A DNA stretch of 9,719 nt from an uncultured Christensenella sp. (GTDB taxonomy: Bacteria; Bacillota; Clostridia; Christensenellales; UBA1242). Of this stretch, positions 1-5,612 are shown piece by piece; the first letter of the stretch is position 1, and the number at the start of each line of letters is the position of its first letter. The notes under the pieces were generated by a model that saw nothing but the letters and a program-made list of their open reading frames with translations, had not been told where the DNA came from and did no database searches. The stretch spans positions 1 to 9,719 of the forward strand of contig CASFMG010000004.1 of assembly GCA_949295755.1 (NCBI GenBank), written 5' to 3'. The translations under genes and the position numbers were made by a program.

Positions 1-300
1 CACTGGCAACTTTTTTTTCGCTCCAACCCCTTCAAGCCCACCAAAATATATTATACTGATGAAAAACAAGTGAGGCAAGGCTCGCAAAATGCACAAAAGC
101 AGGAGTTTAGTTTCCTAAATGACTGGTTTTGGGCGTTTTGCAGTAAACAAAGCAAGAAAAATTTATACAAATTTTTCGTTCACGCAGTTTTTCGGCAGTA
201 TAATCATCAAATGGTGCTTTTTTGTTGATTGAAGAGATTATGCCTTTGGCATTGTTGCACTTTTGTGCAACTCGAACTCCCTCGTTCGCCCGTGCAAAAT
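1..300. repeat. Tandem repeat unit, copy 1 (left end cut by window)
   Basis: This is the first copy of a long direct repeat whose second copy starts 396 nt later, at 397. The first 125 bases match 397-521 without a difference. Beyond that the copies diverge through scattered substitutions and small indels up to about 300. The unit is clearly richer in G/C than the rest of the window. It contains a perfect 7-bp inverted repeat with a TTTT loop (GTTGCAC at 254-260, GTGCAAC at 265-271), just after a TTTGGC element. A second, weaker hairpin (about 203-219) is followed by a T run. I see no gene here with a ribosome site and start codon. The repeat probably continues to the left of the window. Confidence 0.9.
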
Positions 301-396
301 CAAAAAATTTCTCTAGTTTATTATTCCACCTTTTATCTTTTGATTTCTTCGGCGGGGCTTTTGCCTCGCAACGCCCGTTGTTCGCTAAAAACTTGC
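301..396. other. Spacer between repeat copies
   Basis: About 96 nt separate the homologous blocks. There is no matching sequence after copy 2, where the DNA turns into A/T-rich promoter sequence. Position 1 corresponds to 397, so the sequence just before the window may repeat the end of this spacer, but that cannot be seen. The right end carries half of a hairpin (TTGCC 393-397, loop ACT, GGCAA 401-405) followed by eight T. On either strand this resembles a small factor-independent terminator. No gene is apparent. Confidence 0.5.
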
Positions 397-701
397 CACT
401 GGCAACTTTTTTTTCGCTCCAACCCCTTCAAGCCCACCAAAATATATTATACTGATGAAAAACAAGTGAGGCAAGGCTCGCAAAATGCACAAAAGCAGGA
501 GTTTAGTTTCCTAAATGACTGTTTTTGGGCATTTTGCAGTAAACAAAGCAAGAAAAATTTGTTGCAAATTTTTCGTTCACGCAGTTTTTCGACAGTATAA
601 GCACCAAAAGGTGCTTTTTTTGTTGCTTGAAAGATTATGCCTTTGGCATTGTTGCACTCTTGTGCAACTCGAACTCCCTCCCACGTTCGCCCGTGCAAAA
701 A
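397..701. repeat. Tandem repeat unit, copy 2
   Basis: This is the second copy of the repeat described at 1-300. It is identical to copy 1 over 397-521 and then diverges. Differences include an extra base near 560-566 and a 4-nt insertion near 680. It keeps the perfect GTTGCAC/GTGCAAC inverted repeat (651-657 with 662-668) and has an intact hairpin plus T run at 599-621. Homology stops at about 701, where strongly A/T-rich DNA begins. Open frames on both strands (229-600 and 222-455 plus, 447-698 minus) lack ribosome sites and are treated as by-products of the G/C-richer repeat. Confidence 0.9.
599..621 (+). terminator. Hairpin with T run inside repeat copy 2
   Basis: A perfect 7-bp stem (AAGCACC 599-605 with GGTGCTT 610-616) closes a four-A loop and runs into seven T (615-621), the form of a factor-independent terminator on the plus strand. 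In copy 1 the equivalent stem carries one mismatch and one G-U pair, so only copy 2 keeps the perfect form. It may insulate the DUF402 gene from transcription coming from the left. Confidence 0.5.
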
Positions 702-776
702 ATAAAATTGTTATGTAACATCGTTAATTTTTAGACAATTTTTAATTGAATTAAAAATTTAAAAATTCTTAATTAT

Positions 777-806
777 TTTACAAATTTATAAAATAAATGC
801 TAAAAT
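777..806 (+). promoter_or_regulatory. Promoter of the DUF402 gene
   Basis: A -35-like TTTACA (777-782) lies 18 nt before an extended -10, TG-C-TAAAAT (798-806). Transcription would start near 813, giving a very short leader of roughly a dozen bases that barely includes the AAAGGTG ribosome site. A perfect 11-bp inverted repeat (737-747 with 749-759) lies just upstream. The match is good for a housekeeping sigma factor but not tested, and A/T-rich DNA gives chance matches. Confidence 0.5.
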
Positions 807-824
807 GTTTTAAAGGTGAAAATT

Positions 825-1382
825 ATGAGACAAAAATTTATTGATAAAATTTATATGAACGAAGTAACAGACAAAATTTTTTATTGCGAAAAAGACGAAG
901 ATCTGAATGGTTATATTGCAATTAAACATATAAAAAACATTTCAAAATCAATTACATACTATTGCAATGGCAAAAAGTATGTTGGATTAGACAATGGATA
1001 TTCAATACTTGAATATGTACCACTTGATAGAAACTATAATTGCAGAGTTTTTTTTGATAACTTAAACAGAGTATTACTTTTTTATTTTGACATCAATAAT
1101 GGTTCAGGCATAGAAAATGATATACCTTGGTATGACGATTTATATCTTGATGTTATTGTTGAAACTCCATACATAACAGGCAATTCGTATTATATTAGAC
1201 TTGATGACGAAAAAGAATTTAAAATGGCAAGAAAAGAAAACAAAATCAGCGAAGAAGAATTTAATATAGGATATAAAATTGCAACAAATTTAATGAACGA
1301 ATTAAGAGAGTTAAAAAATGATATTTTGCTTAGATGTCAATTTGATTTATTTAAAATGAAAACAAAATTAGATTTAATTTAG
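825..1382 (+). CDS. DUF402 / FomD-Ntdp-like protein
   Basis: A 185-residue protein that fits the DUF402 family. Characterised members are metal-dependent nucleoside tri- and diphosphate phosphatases, or hydrolyse a CMP ester in fosfomycin synthesis (FomD). The family signature is visible: an N-terminal beta-rich half, then YFDI (87-90), the acidic strand YDDLYLDVIVE (103-113), LDDEKEF (126-132), and a helical tail starting around ISEEEF (141-146). The acidic residues would bind the metal. I start at ATG 825, preceded by AAAGGTG at suitable spacing, rather than the in-frame GTG at 816, which lies inside that ribosome site. There is no signal peptide, so it should act in the cytosol. It is a single gene with its own promoter, convergent with the fucosidase 19 nt away. 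Substrate is unknown. The family call rests on motif shape, not on a search. Confidence 0.72.
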   Translation: MRQKFIDKIYMNEVTDKIFYCEKDEDLNGYIAIKHIKNISKSITYYCNGKKYVGLDNGYSILEYVPLDRNYNCRVFFDNLNRVLLFYFDINNGSGIENDIPWYDDLYLDVIVETPYITGNSYYIRLDDEKEFKMARKENKISEEEFNIGYKIATNLMNELRELKNDILLRCQFDLFKMKTKLDLI

Positions 1383-1401
1383 AATATTTTCAATATATAA
1401 T

Positions 1402-2424
1402 TTATTTTTTCACATTGTTCTGTGCAAATACTTTTTTAATAAGATTTGTTGACATATATGGAAATCTTCCTAATGCATCTGGACCTATATTTACTAATAA
1501 ATTTATATTTAAACTAGATGTTTTATTTTTAATGGTTGTCAATTCTTCTTTACTTTTCCAAATAGGATTACAAGTATATCCCCACGATTGATTTAAAGTT
1601 ACACAAGCCTCATATAAACCATATTTTGATTTTTTTATTCCATTTACATCATTATAATTTATATCATCTAAAAATTGGTTAAGGTTGTTTGGAATTTCAT
1701 TATCACCAAAATTAACATAATCGTATTCCCCATTACCTAACCTAGAATTTATTAAACAATTTGGTTGCATTTTTTTAACCAAGTCATAGATTTCTTTACT
1801 TTGACTTTTAGAAAGTGTTAATGGCATATCAAACCAAAATAATGATATGTTTTTATAATTTGTTAAAAGTTCTTTTATTTGACAAATTGATTTTTTATAA
1901 AAATATTTATTAAAATTTTTATTTTTGTCTTTAAAATCCCAATTATTGCACCATGATTTTCCTGCACAATCTATCACTGGCGTATTAAATCCTCCACCAT
2001 TTTTTTCATGCCAATCAATATCTTGTGAATAATAAATACCTAATTTTAATTTGTATTTTTCACAAGCATCAGCCAATTCTTTTAAAACATCTCGTTTAAA
2101 TGGTGTCATCTTACAAATGTTATATTTATCACACTTTGAGTTGTACATCGCAAATCCGTCATGATGTTTTGCAGTAAATATAATATACTTAAACCCGTAT
2201 TTCTTTGCAAATTTTACCCAACTTTCTGCATCAAAAAAGATAGGATTAAATATTTTTGTTAATTTTTCCATCTCTTTATTTGGTATTTTGAAATAAGATT
2301 GAATCCACTCCGCATAATTACCACATACCTCGCCCTTATATTCACCACCAAGAATTGAGTATAACCCCCAATGAATCATAAGACCACGTTTTGCATTTTT
2401 AAACCATTTATAATTATTTTCCAT
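1402..2424 (-). CDS. Alpha-L-fucosidase, glycoside hydrolase family 29, short form
   Basis: A 340-residue GH29 retaining fucosidase, which would release L-fucose from glycans or oligosaccharides. Family marks in order are HWG (18-20), KHHDGF (86-91), LGIYYS (128-133), LFWFDM (195-200) with Asp199 as the expected nucleophile, NSRLG (226-230), YEACVTLNQSWGY (271-283) and LLVNIGPDALG (309-319). Glu243 or Glu272 could be the acid/base; I cannot decide. GH29 enzymes usually have 430 or more residues with a C-terminal beta-sandwich. This one stops right after the catalytic barrel, with no frameshift visible. There is no signal peptide or lipobox, so it is probably cytosolic and acts on imported small fucosides. 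The start ATG has an AAAGGGTG site (2429-2436) at good spacing. A weak promoter (TTTATT, 17 nt, TATGTT at 2444-2472) lies between it and the spoIVA terminator. No transporter or fucose-use genes are adjacent. Confidence 0.88.
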   Translation of the reverse strand: MENNYKWFKNAKRGLMIHWGLYSILGGEYKGEVCGNYAEWIQSYFKIPNKEMEKLTKIFNPIFFDAESWVKFAKKYGFKYIIFTAKHHDGFAMYNSKCDKYNICKMTPFKRDVLKELADACEKYKLKLGIYYSQDIDWHEKNGGGFNTPVIDCAGKSWCNNWDFKDKNKNFNKYFYKKSICQIKELLTNYKNISLFWFDMPLTLSKSQSKEIYDLVKKMQPNCLINSRLGNGEYDYVNFGDNEIPNNLNQFLDDINYNDVNGIKKSKYGLYEACVTLNQSWGYTCNPIWKSKEELTTIKNKTSSLNINLLVNIGPDALGRFPYMSTNLIKKVFAQNNVKK

Positions 2425-2480
2425 ATATCACCCTTTTTAGAATAACATACTTTTGTTTCTAAATAAAATAAATCGTTTAT

Positions 2481-2517
2481 AAAAAAATTAAAAGTGAAAA
2501 TCACTTTTAATTTTTTT
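2481..2517 (-). terminator. Terminator of spoIVA (symmetrical, 17-bp stem)
   Basis: A perfect 17-bp inverted repeat (2481-2497 with 2501-2517) has a 3-nt loop, a GTGA/TCAC core and seven A and seven T at its edges. It lies 18 nt after the spoIVA stop. Being symmetrical, it could work in both directions. It separates spoIVA from the fucosidase, so the latter needs its own promoter. Confidence 0.88.
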
Positions 2518-2535
2518 GCCGTTTATATGTCGTTT

Positions 2536-4011
2536 TTATAATAATATACAAATTATTCCACCCTTGCCTTCGTTTACAATTCTACCAAGAGTTTTTCTCA
2601 TTTTTCTTTGTGCTTCTATTGGCATTGCGTTTATTTTACCTTGCATACCTTCGTTTACTAAATCATTAAGAGTTTTTCCAAACATATTTGTTTGCCATAC
2701 TGCTTCTGGATTTGTATCAAACTCATCTTGAAGATATTTAACTAAATCTTTTGATTGTTCTTCTGTTCCAACAAGTGGATTAACTTCCGTTTCAACATCA
2801 ACTTTCATTATATGCAAACTTGGTGCAGTTGCCCTTATTCTAACTCCATATCTTCCACCTTGTTTTACAATTTCTGGACTTTCTAGAACCATACTCTCTT
2901 GTTTTGGAACAACAATTCCATATCCATTTTCGTTTACTTGTTCTAGTGCAGTTGCAAGTTTATCATATTCTTGTTTTGCAAATGCAAGTTCTTTAATATA
3001 TCTTACCAAATGATAATCATCTTTAATCTCGGTTCCACACTGACTTGATAAAACTTTATAAAACAAACTTTGTCTTGGTTTTACATCAAACTCTATGGTC
3101 CCTTCGCCCATTTTTATTGAGCCAACAGTTAGTGGTTCAAAATCATCATTTTCTAAAAATGCAACATTTGTTTTGTCTATTTGACCAATCTTTTCAGCAC
3201 CTTCGCCAAATTTTTTAACTTCTTCAATTATTGACTCTATAATTGGATTGTTTGGTTCAAGTGCTTGCAACCATTGTGGCATTTTTACCTTTAATGATTT
3301 TATTGGAAACTCTAATAAAACCTTTTCAAAAATGTTTTGAATGTCTTGTTCTGTCATTTCTTTAACATTTAATGCAAGTGCACAAACATCGTATTTTTTT
3401 GCAAGTGAATTTGTTAATTTTTTTGTGTCTTCACTTTGTGGATTTGTTGAGTTTACAACCAACACAAATGGTTTGCCTGTTTGTTTAAGTTCATTAATCA
3501 CTCTTTCTTCTGCTTCAACATAACTTGCCCTTGTTAAATCACTTATGCTTCCATCTGTTGTAACAACAATACCAATGCTTGAATGTTCGGTTATTACCTT
3601 TTTTGTTCCAATCTCTGCTGCTTCTTCAAAAGGCATTTCCTTTTCACTCCAAGGAGTTTTTACAAGTCGTGGTTTATCATTTTCAGTGTGTCCCATTGCA
3701 CCACTTATTAAATAGCCAACGCAATCAACCATTCTAACTCTTAAATTGACATTGTCAACATTTATGCTAACAGCCTGCTCTGGAACAAACTTTGGTTGTG
3801 TTGTCATTATTGTTTTTCCTTCTGCACTTTGTGGCAATTCATCAATCGCCCTTTCTTTTGATTGTTTGTTATCTATATTTGGAATAACTAAATTTTGCAT
3901 AAAACGAGATATAAACATAGACTTTCCACTTCTAACAGGACCAACAACACCAATATATATATCGCCGTTGGTTCGCTTCTTTATATCTTCATATATTTCA
4001 AATTTTTCCAT
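2536..4011 (-). CDS. spoIVA: Stage IV sporulation protein A, spore coat basement ATPase
   Basis: A 491-residue SpoIVA, close to the 492 residues of the Bacillus subtilis protein. In the mother cell, SpoIVA binds the forespore surface, hydrolyses ATP and polymerises into the layer on which the spore coat is built. The N-terminal P-loop domain shows Walker A GPVRSGKS (24-31), the threonine-rich sensor TIMTTQP (67-73), the Walker B-like strand RMVDCVGY (93-100) with Asp96, and VVNSTNP (185-191). The C-terminus ends in GGIICILL, like the conserved tail needed for localisation. The ATG at 4009-4011 follows a strong GGAGG site (4016-4020), with only four bases between. A sigma-E-like promoter lies upstream and a strong terminator follows, so it is a single-gene unit. 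It is divergent from the small HTH gene at 4166. This gene shows that the organism belongs to a spore-forming lineage. Confidence 0.97.
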   Translation of the reverse strand: MEKFEIYEDIKKRTNGDIYIGVVGPVRSGKSMFISRFMQNLVIPNIDNKQSKERAIDELPQSAEGKTIMTTQPKFVPEQAVSINVDNVNLRVRMVDCVGYLISGAMGHTENDKPRLVKTPWSEKEMPFEEAAEIGTKKVITEHSSIGIVVTTDGSISDLTRASYVEAEERVINELKQTGKPFVLVVNSTNPQSEDTKKLTNSLAKKYDVCALALNVKEMTEQDIQNIFEKVLLEFPIKSLKVKMPQWLQALEPNNPIIESIIEEVKKFGEGAEKIGQIDKTNVAFLENDDFEPLTVGSIKMGEGTIEFDVKPRQSLFYKVLSSQCGTEIKDDYHLVRYIKELAFAKQEYDKLATALEQVNENGYGIVVPKQESMVLESPEIVKQGGRYGVRIRATAPSLHIMKVDVETEVNPLVGTEEQSKDLVKYLQDEFDTNPEAVWQTNMFGKTLNDLVNEGMQGKINAMPIEAQRKMRKTLGRIVNEGKGGIICILL

Positions 4012-4056
4012 ACGACCTCCGATTGTTCGTTAGTTTAATTTATGCGTGGTTTTTGT

Positions 4057-4084
4057 GTAATATGATTACTAAATGAAGTATATA
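4057..4084 (-). promoter_or_regulatory. Candidate sigma-E promoter of spoIVA
   Basis: On the minus strand, a TATATAC element (4078-4084) precedes CATATTAC (4057-4064) by 13 nt. This resembles the early mother-cell sigma-E pattern (an ATAT-type -35, 13-15 nt, CATA-type -10), and spoIVA is a sigma-E gene in Bacillus and Clostridium. Transcription would start near 4050, leaving about 40 nt of leader. The -10 match is partial and the DNA is very A/T-rich. Confidence 0.42.
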
Positions 4085-4105
4085 AAAATTTTTTTAAAAA
4101 AATAG

Positions 4106-4115
4106 AACATATGTT
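4106..4115. promoter_or_regulatory. Palindrome over the HTH gene promoter, possible operator
   Basis: AACATATGTT is a perfect 10-bp palindrome immediately beside the -35 of the small HTH gene and between the two divergent promoters. A T7A7 palindrome (4089-4102) lies next to it. The position suits an operator bound by the HTH protein itself or by another regulator. This is inferred from symmetry and position only. Confidence 0.3.
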
Positions 4116-4143
4116 TTGTTTTTTATTTTTAGTGTGCTATACT
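4116..4143 (+). promoter_or_regulatory. Promoter of the small HTH gene
   Basis: TTGTTT (4116-4121) is followed after 16 nt by TATACT (4138-4143), which has the extended TG-C in front (4135-4137). This is a good housekeeping-type promoter. Transcription should begin near 4150, just before the AAGGAG ribosome site at 4154-4159. Confidence 0.6.
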
Positions 4144-4165
4144 ATGCTTGTTTAAGGAGAAAAAA

Positions 4166-4414
4166 ATGAGACAATATTTGGTATTTGGAATTTTTTTATT
4201 TATATCACAAAAGAAAAAAACAACTGCAAAAGAAATTGCAGACAATTTTGAAATAAGCAGTAGAACAGTTTATAGATATATTGATGAACTTTGTATGGCA
4301 GGTGTTCCAATTATATCTGAATGTGGAAAAAATGGTGGACTTTATATTGCTCCAACATTTTCGCTTGAAAACTCAATATATTCTAGTTATATAAAATCAA
4401 AAAAAACACTATAA
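4166..4414 (+). CDS. Small orphan HTH (WYL/DeoR-type) DNA-binding protein
   Basis: An 82-residue protein that is almost only a winged helix-turn-helix domain. TTAKEIADNFEIS (19-31) gives the first HTH helices, SSRTVYRYIDELCMAG (31-46) the recognition helix, and PIISECGKNGGLYIAP (48-63) the wing. The pattern is that of the N-terminal domain of WYL-type regulators, which are normally about 300 residues with a ligand-binding WYL domain. Here the stop falls inside a terminator hairpin and nothing resembling WYL follows, so it is either a stand-alone DNA binder or a reduced remnant. The ATG at 4166 has a perfect AAGGAG (4154-4159) six bases upstream. An in-frame TTG at 4148 would lie before that site and is not chosen. 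Intact promoter, ribosome site and terminator argue for a working gene. It is divergent from spoIVA; its targets are unknown. Confidence 0.8.
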   Translation: MRQYLVFGIFLFISQKKKTTAKEIADNFEISSRTVYRYIDELCMAGVPIISECGKNGGLYIAPTFSLENSIYSSYIKSKKTL

Positions 4415-4424
4415 AAGTGTTTTT
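4402..4424. terminator. Bidirectional terminator shared by the HTH gene and ddl
   Basis: A perfect 9-bp stem (AAAAACACT 4402-4410 with AGTGTTTTT 4416-4424) has a 5-nt loop. The last codons of the HTH gene form the left arm and its TAA (4412-4414) lies in the loop. The minus strand also shows a stem followed by T bases, so the same element can end the ddl transcript, whose stop is at 4443. Confidence 0.75.
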
Positions 4425-4442
4425 ATTATAAATAATTATGCA

Positions 4443-5567
4443 TTATTTTGCATATTTATTTAACTGTTGCCCTTTAAATTCACTTAAAACATTTGATGTA
4501 AAGTTATATTTATGCATATTTAGATGTTTATGTTTTTCTTTTGCCAAACTGATTAGTTTATCTATTAGTTCAAAAAACTCAACATCTTTATCTTTCCATA
4601 GATAAAAGGCAAGAGAGCCTGGTACAGTGTTTATTTCGTTTACATAAACTATATTGTTTTCATCGACCATAAAGTCTATTCTAACAACACCACTAAGGTC
4701 AAAGACTTTAAACATTTTTTTTGACAAAATTTTAATTTGTTCTTTCACATTATCATCTAAATCAGGATTTAATATTTTTGTGTTTTGTTTGTCTGTTTGT
4801 TGATATTTATCTTGAAAATTTAAAAAGTTTTGCCAATTTATTGGTTGTTCCATACTAGAAAGTTCACAATCTTCGTTACCAAGACACGATATGTTTACTT
4901 CTTTAAAATTTTCAAGACATTTTTCTATTATAACTCTTTTGTCATAACACAATGCAATTTCAAGAGCATCACATAGTTCTTTTTCTGTTGTTGCTTTTGT
5001 TATTCCTATACTACTACCCAAATTTGACGGTTTAACAATTAAAGGCAAATCAATTGTATTTAAAATATTTTTTATACACAAATCTTTATTAAAATCGTAA
5101 TCTTTTTGAGTTATATATGTATAATCTACGCAAGGGATTTTATTTGCAACAAAAACGTCTTTCATAATAATTTTGTCCATACAAACACTACTGCCTAGTA
5201 TTGAAGATGACGACAATGGAATATCACACAAATTCATTAGTGCAGATAGAGTTCCATCTTCACCATTTATTCCGTGCAAACAATTTATTGCACAATCAAT
5301 TTTATATGTCTTTTTAAAAATTTTTCCTATTTTGATTTTGCTTTGTCCAAACAAAAAATCAACTTTTTTAAATTGTTTTATTTGTTTTGTATAGGTTTTT
5401 GGATTTAAGTAGTGTTTAAGTATTACGAAATTGTTGTTTTTTGTTTGATAAATTGGAAAAATGTTATATTTTTCTTTGTTTATATTTTTTAAAGTTTGTA
5501 TTGCTGTTATAACTGAAATGTCGTGTTCTACACTCTTTCCACCATAAAATACTAATATATTTTGCAT
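4443..5567 (-). CDS. ddl: D-alanine--D-alanine ligase
   Basis: A 374-residue ATP-grasp ligase that joins two D-alanines for the peptidoglycan stem peptide. Marks are GGKSVEHDIS (9-18), LHGINGEDG (97-105), the ATP loop KPSNLGSSIGI (179-189), RIDFM (296-300) and NEINTVPGSLAFYLW (310-324), which holds metal ligands. The catalytic triad described for E. coli DdlB (Glu15, Ser150, Tyr216) is matched by Glu14, Ser185 and Tyr255. Tyr255 belongs to the omega-loop Lys-Tyr pair (254-255). This favours D-Ala-D-Ala over VanA-type D-lactate ligation, though specificity is not proved. A basic, Asn-rich tail (about 345-374) goes beyond the usual end. It is the last gene of the run and starts 45 nt after the MurF-like gene. 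Its GAGGTA ribosome site (5571-5576) and ATG lie exactly in the loop of a 14-bp hairpin, listed separately. Confidence 0.94.
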   Translation of the reverse strand: MQNILVFYGGKSVEHDISVITAIQTLKNINKEKYNIFPIYQTKNNNFVILKHYLNPKTYTKQIKQFKKVDFLFGQSKIKIGKIFKKTYKIDCAINCLHGINGEDGTLSALMNLCDIPLSSSSILGSSVCMDKIIMKDVFVANKIPCVDYTYITQKDYDFNKDLCIKNILNTIDLPLIVKPSNLGSSIGITKATTEKELCDALEIALCYDKRVIIEKCLENFKEVNISCLGNEDCELSSMEQPINWQNFLNFQDKYQQTDKQNTKILNPDLDDNVKEQIKILSKKMFKVFDLSGVVRIDFMVDENNIVYVNEINTVPGSLAFYLWKDKDVEFFELIDKLISLAKEKHKHLNMHKYNFTSNVLSEFKGQQLNKYAK

Positions 5568-5590
5568 TCTTACCTCAATATATTAGTATT
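5548..5590 (-). promoter_or_regulatory. Hairpin presenting the ddl ribosome site and start codon
   Basis: A perfect 14-bp inverted repeat (AATACTAATATATT at 5548-5561 with AATATATTAGTATT at 5577-5590) encloses a 15-nt loop (5562-5576). In the mRNA the loop reads GAGGUAAGAAUGCAA: Shine-Dalgarno, spacer, AUG and codon 2. The downstream arm is formed by codons 3 to 7 of ddl. Such a fold could hold the start site open, slow initiation, respond to temperature or be bound by a protein; the sequence does not say which. The stem is mostly A-U. Confidence 0.7.
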
Positions 5591-5612
5591 CTTTTTTTTG
5601 TAAAAGTGTTAA

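Noticed and set aside
254..271. Short palindromes as part of a CRISPR array
   Set aside because: Only two long copies with a 396-nt period and no short regular repeat-spacer pattern.
222..600. Plus-strand open frames of 77 and 123 codons in the repeat
   Set aside because: No ribosome site, overlapping frames in both directions, Cys/Phe/Leu-rich low-complexity products, and they straddle a repeat boundary. They look like by-products of G/C-richer repeat DNA.
447..698. Minus-strand 83-codon frame as a gene
   Set aside because: It starts at a TTG with no ribosome site, and the frame is broken by an indel relative to the other repeat copy. The shared peptide is noted as a finding only.
816..824. 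GTG start for the DUF402 protein
   Set aside because: This GTG is part of the AAAGGTG ribosome site; ATG 825 has proper spacing.
2516..2731. Plus-strand open frame opposite the end of spoIVA
   Set aside because: It lies antisense to the conserved spoIVA C-terminus and its start falls in the terminator; no ribosome site.
4166..4414. Full WYL regulator broken by a frameshift
   Set aside because: No WYL-like coding remains after the stop; a terminator and the end of ddl follow within 30 nt.
4443..5567. VanA/VanC-type resistance ligase
   Set aside because: The Lys-Tyr pair (254-255) of the omega loop matches D-Ala-D-Ala ligases, and no vanH, vanX or vanT-like gene is nearby.
5591..5606. Terminator between the Mur ligase and ddl
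   Set aside because: The T8 run is on the plus strand and no stable G/C stem precedes a T run on the coding strand, so read-through into ddl is expected.
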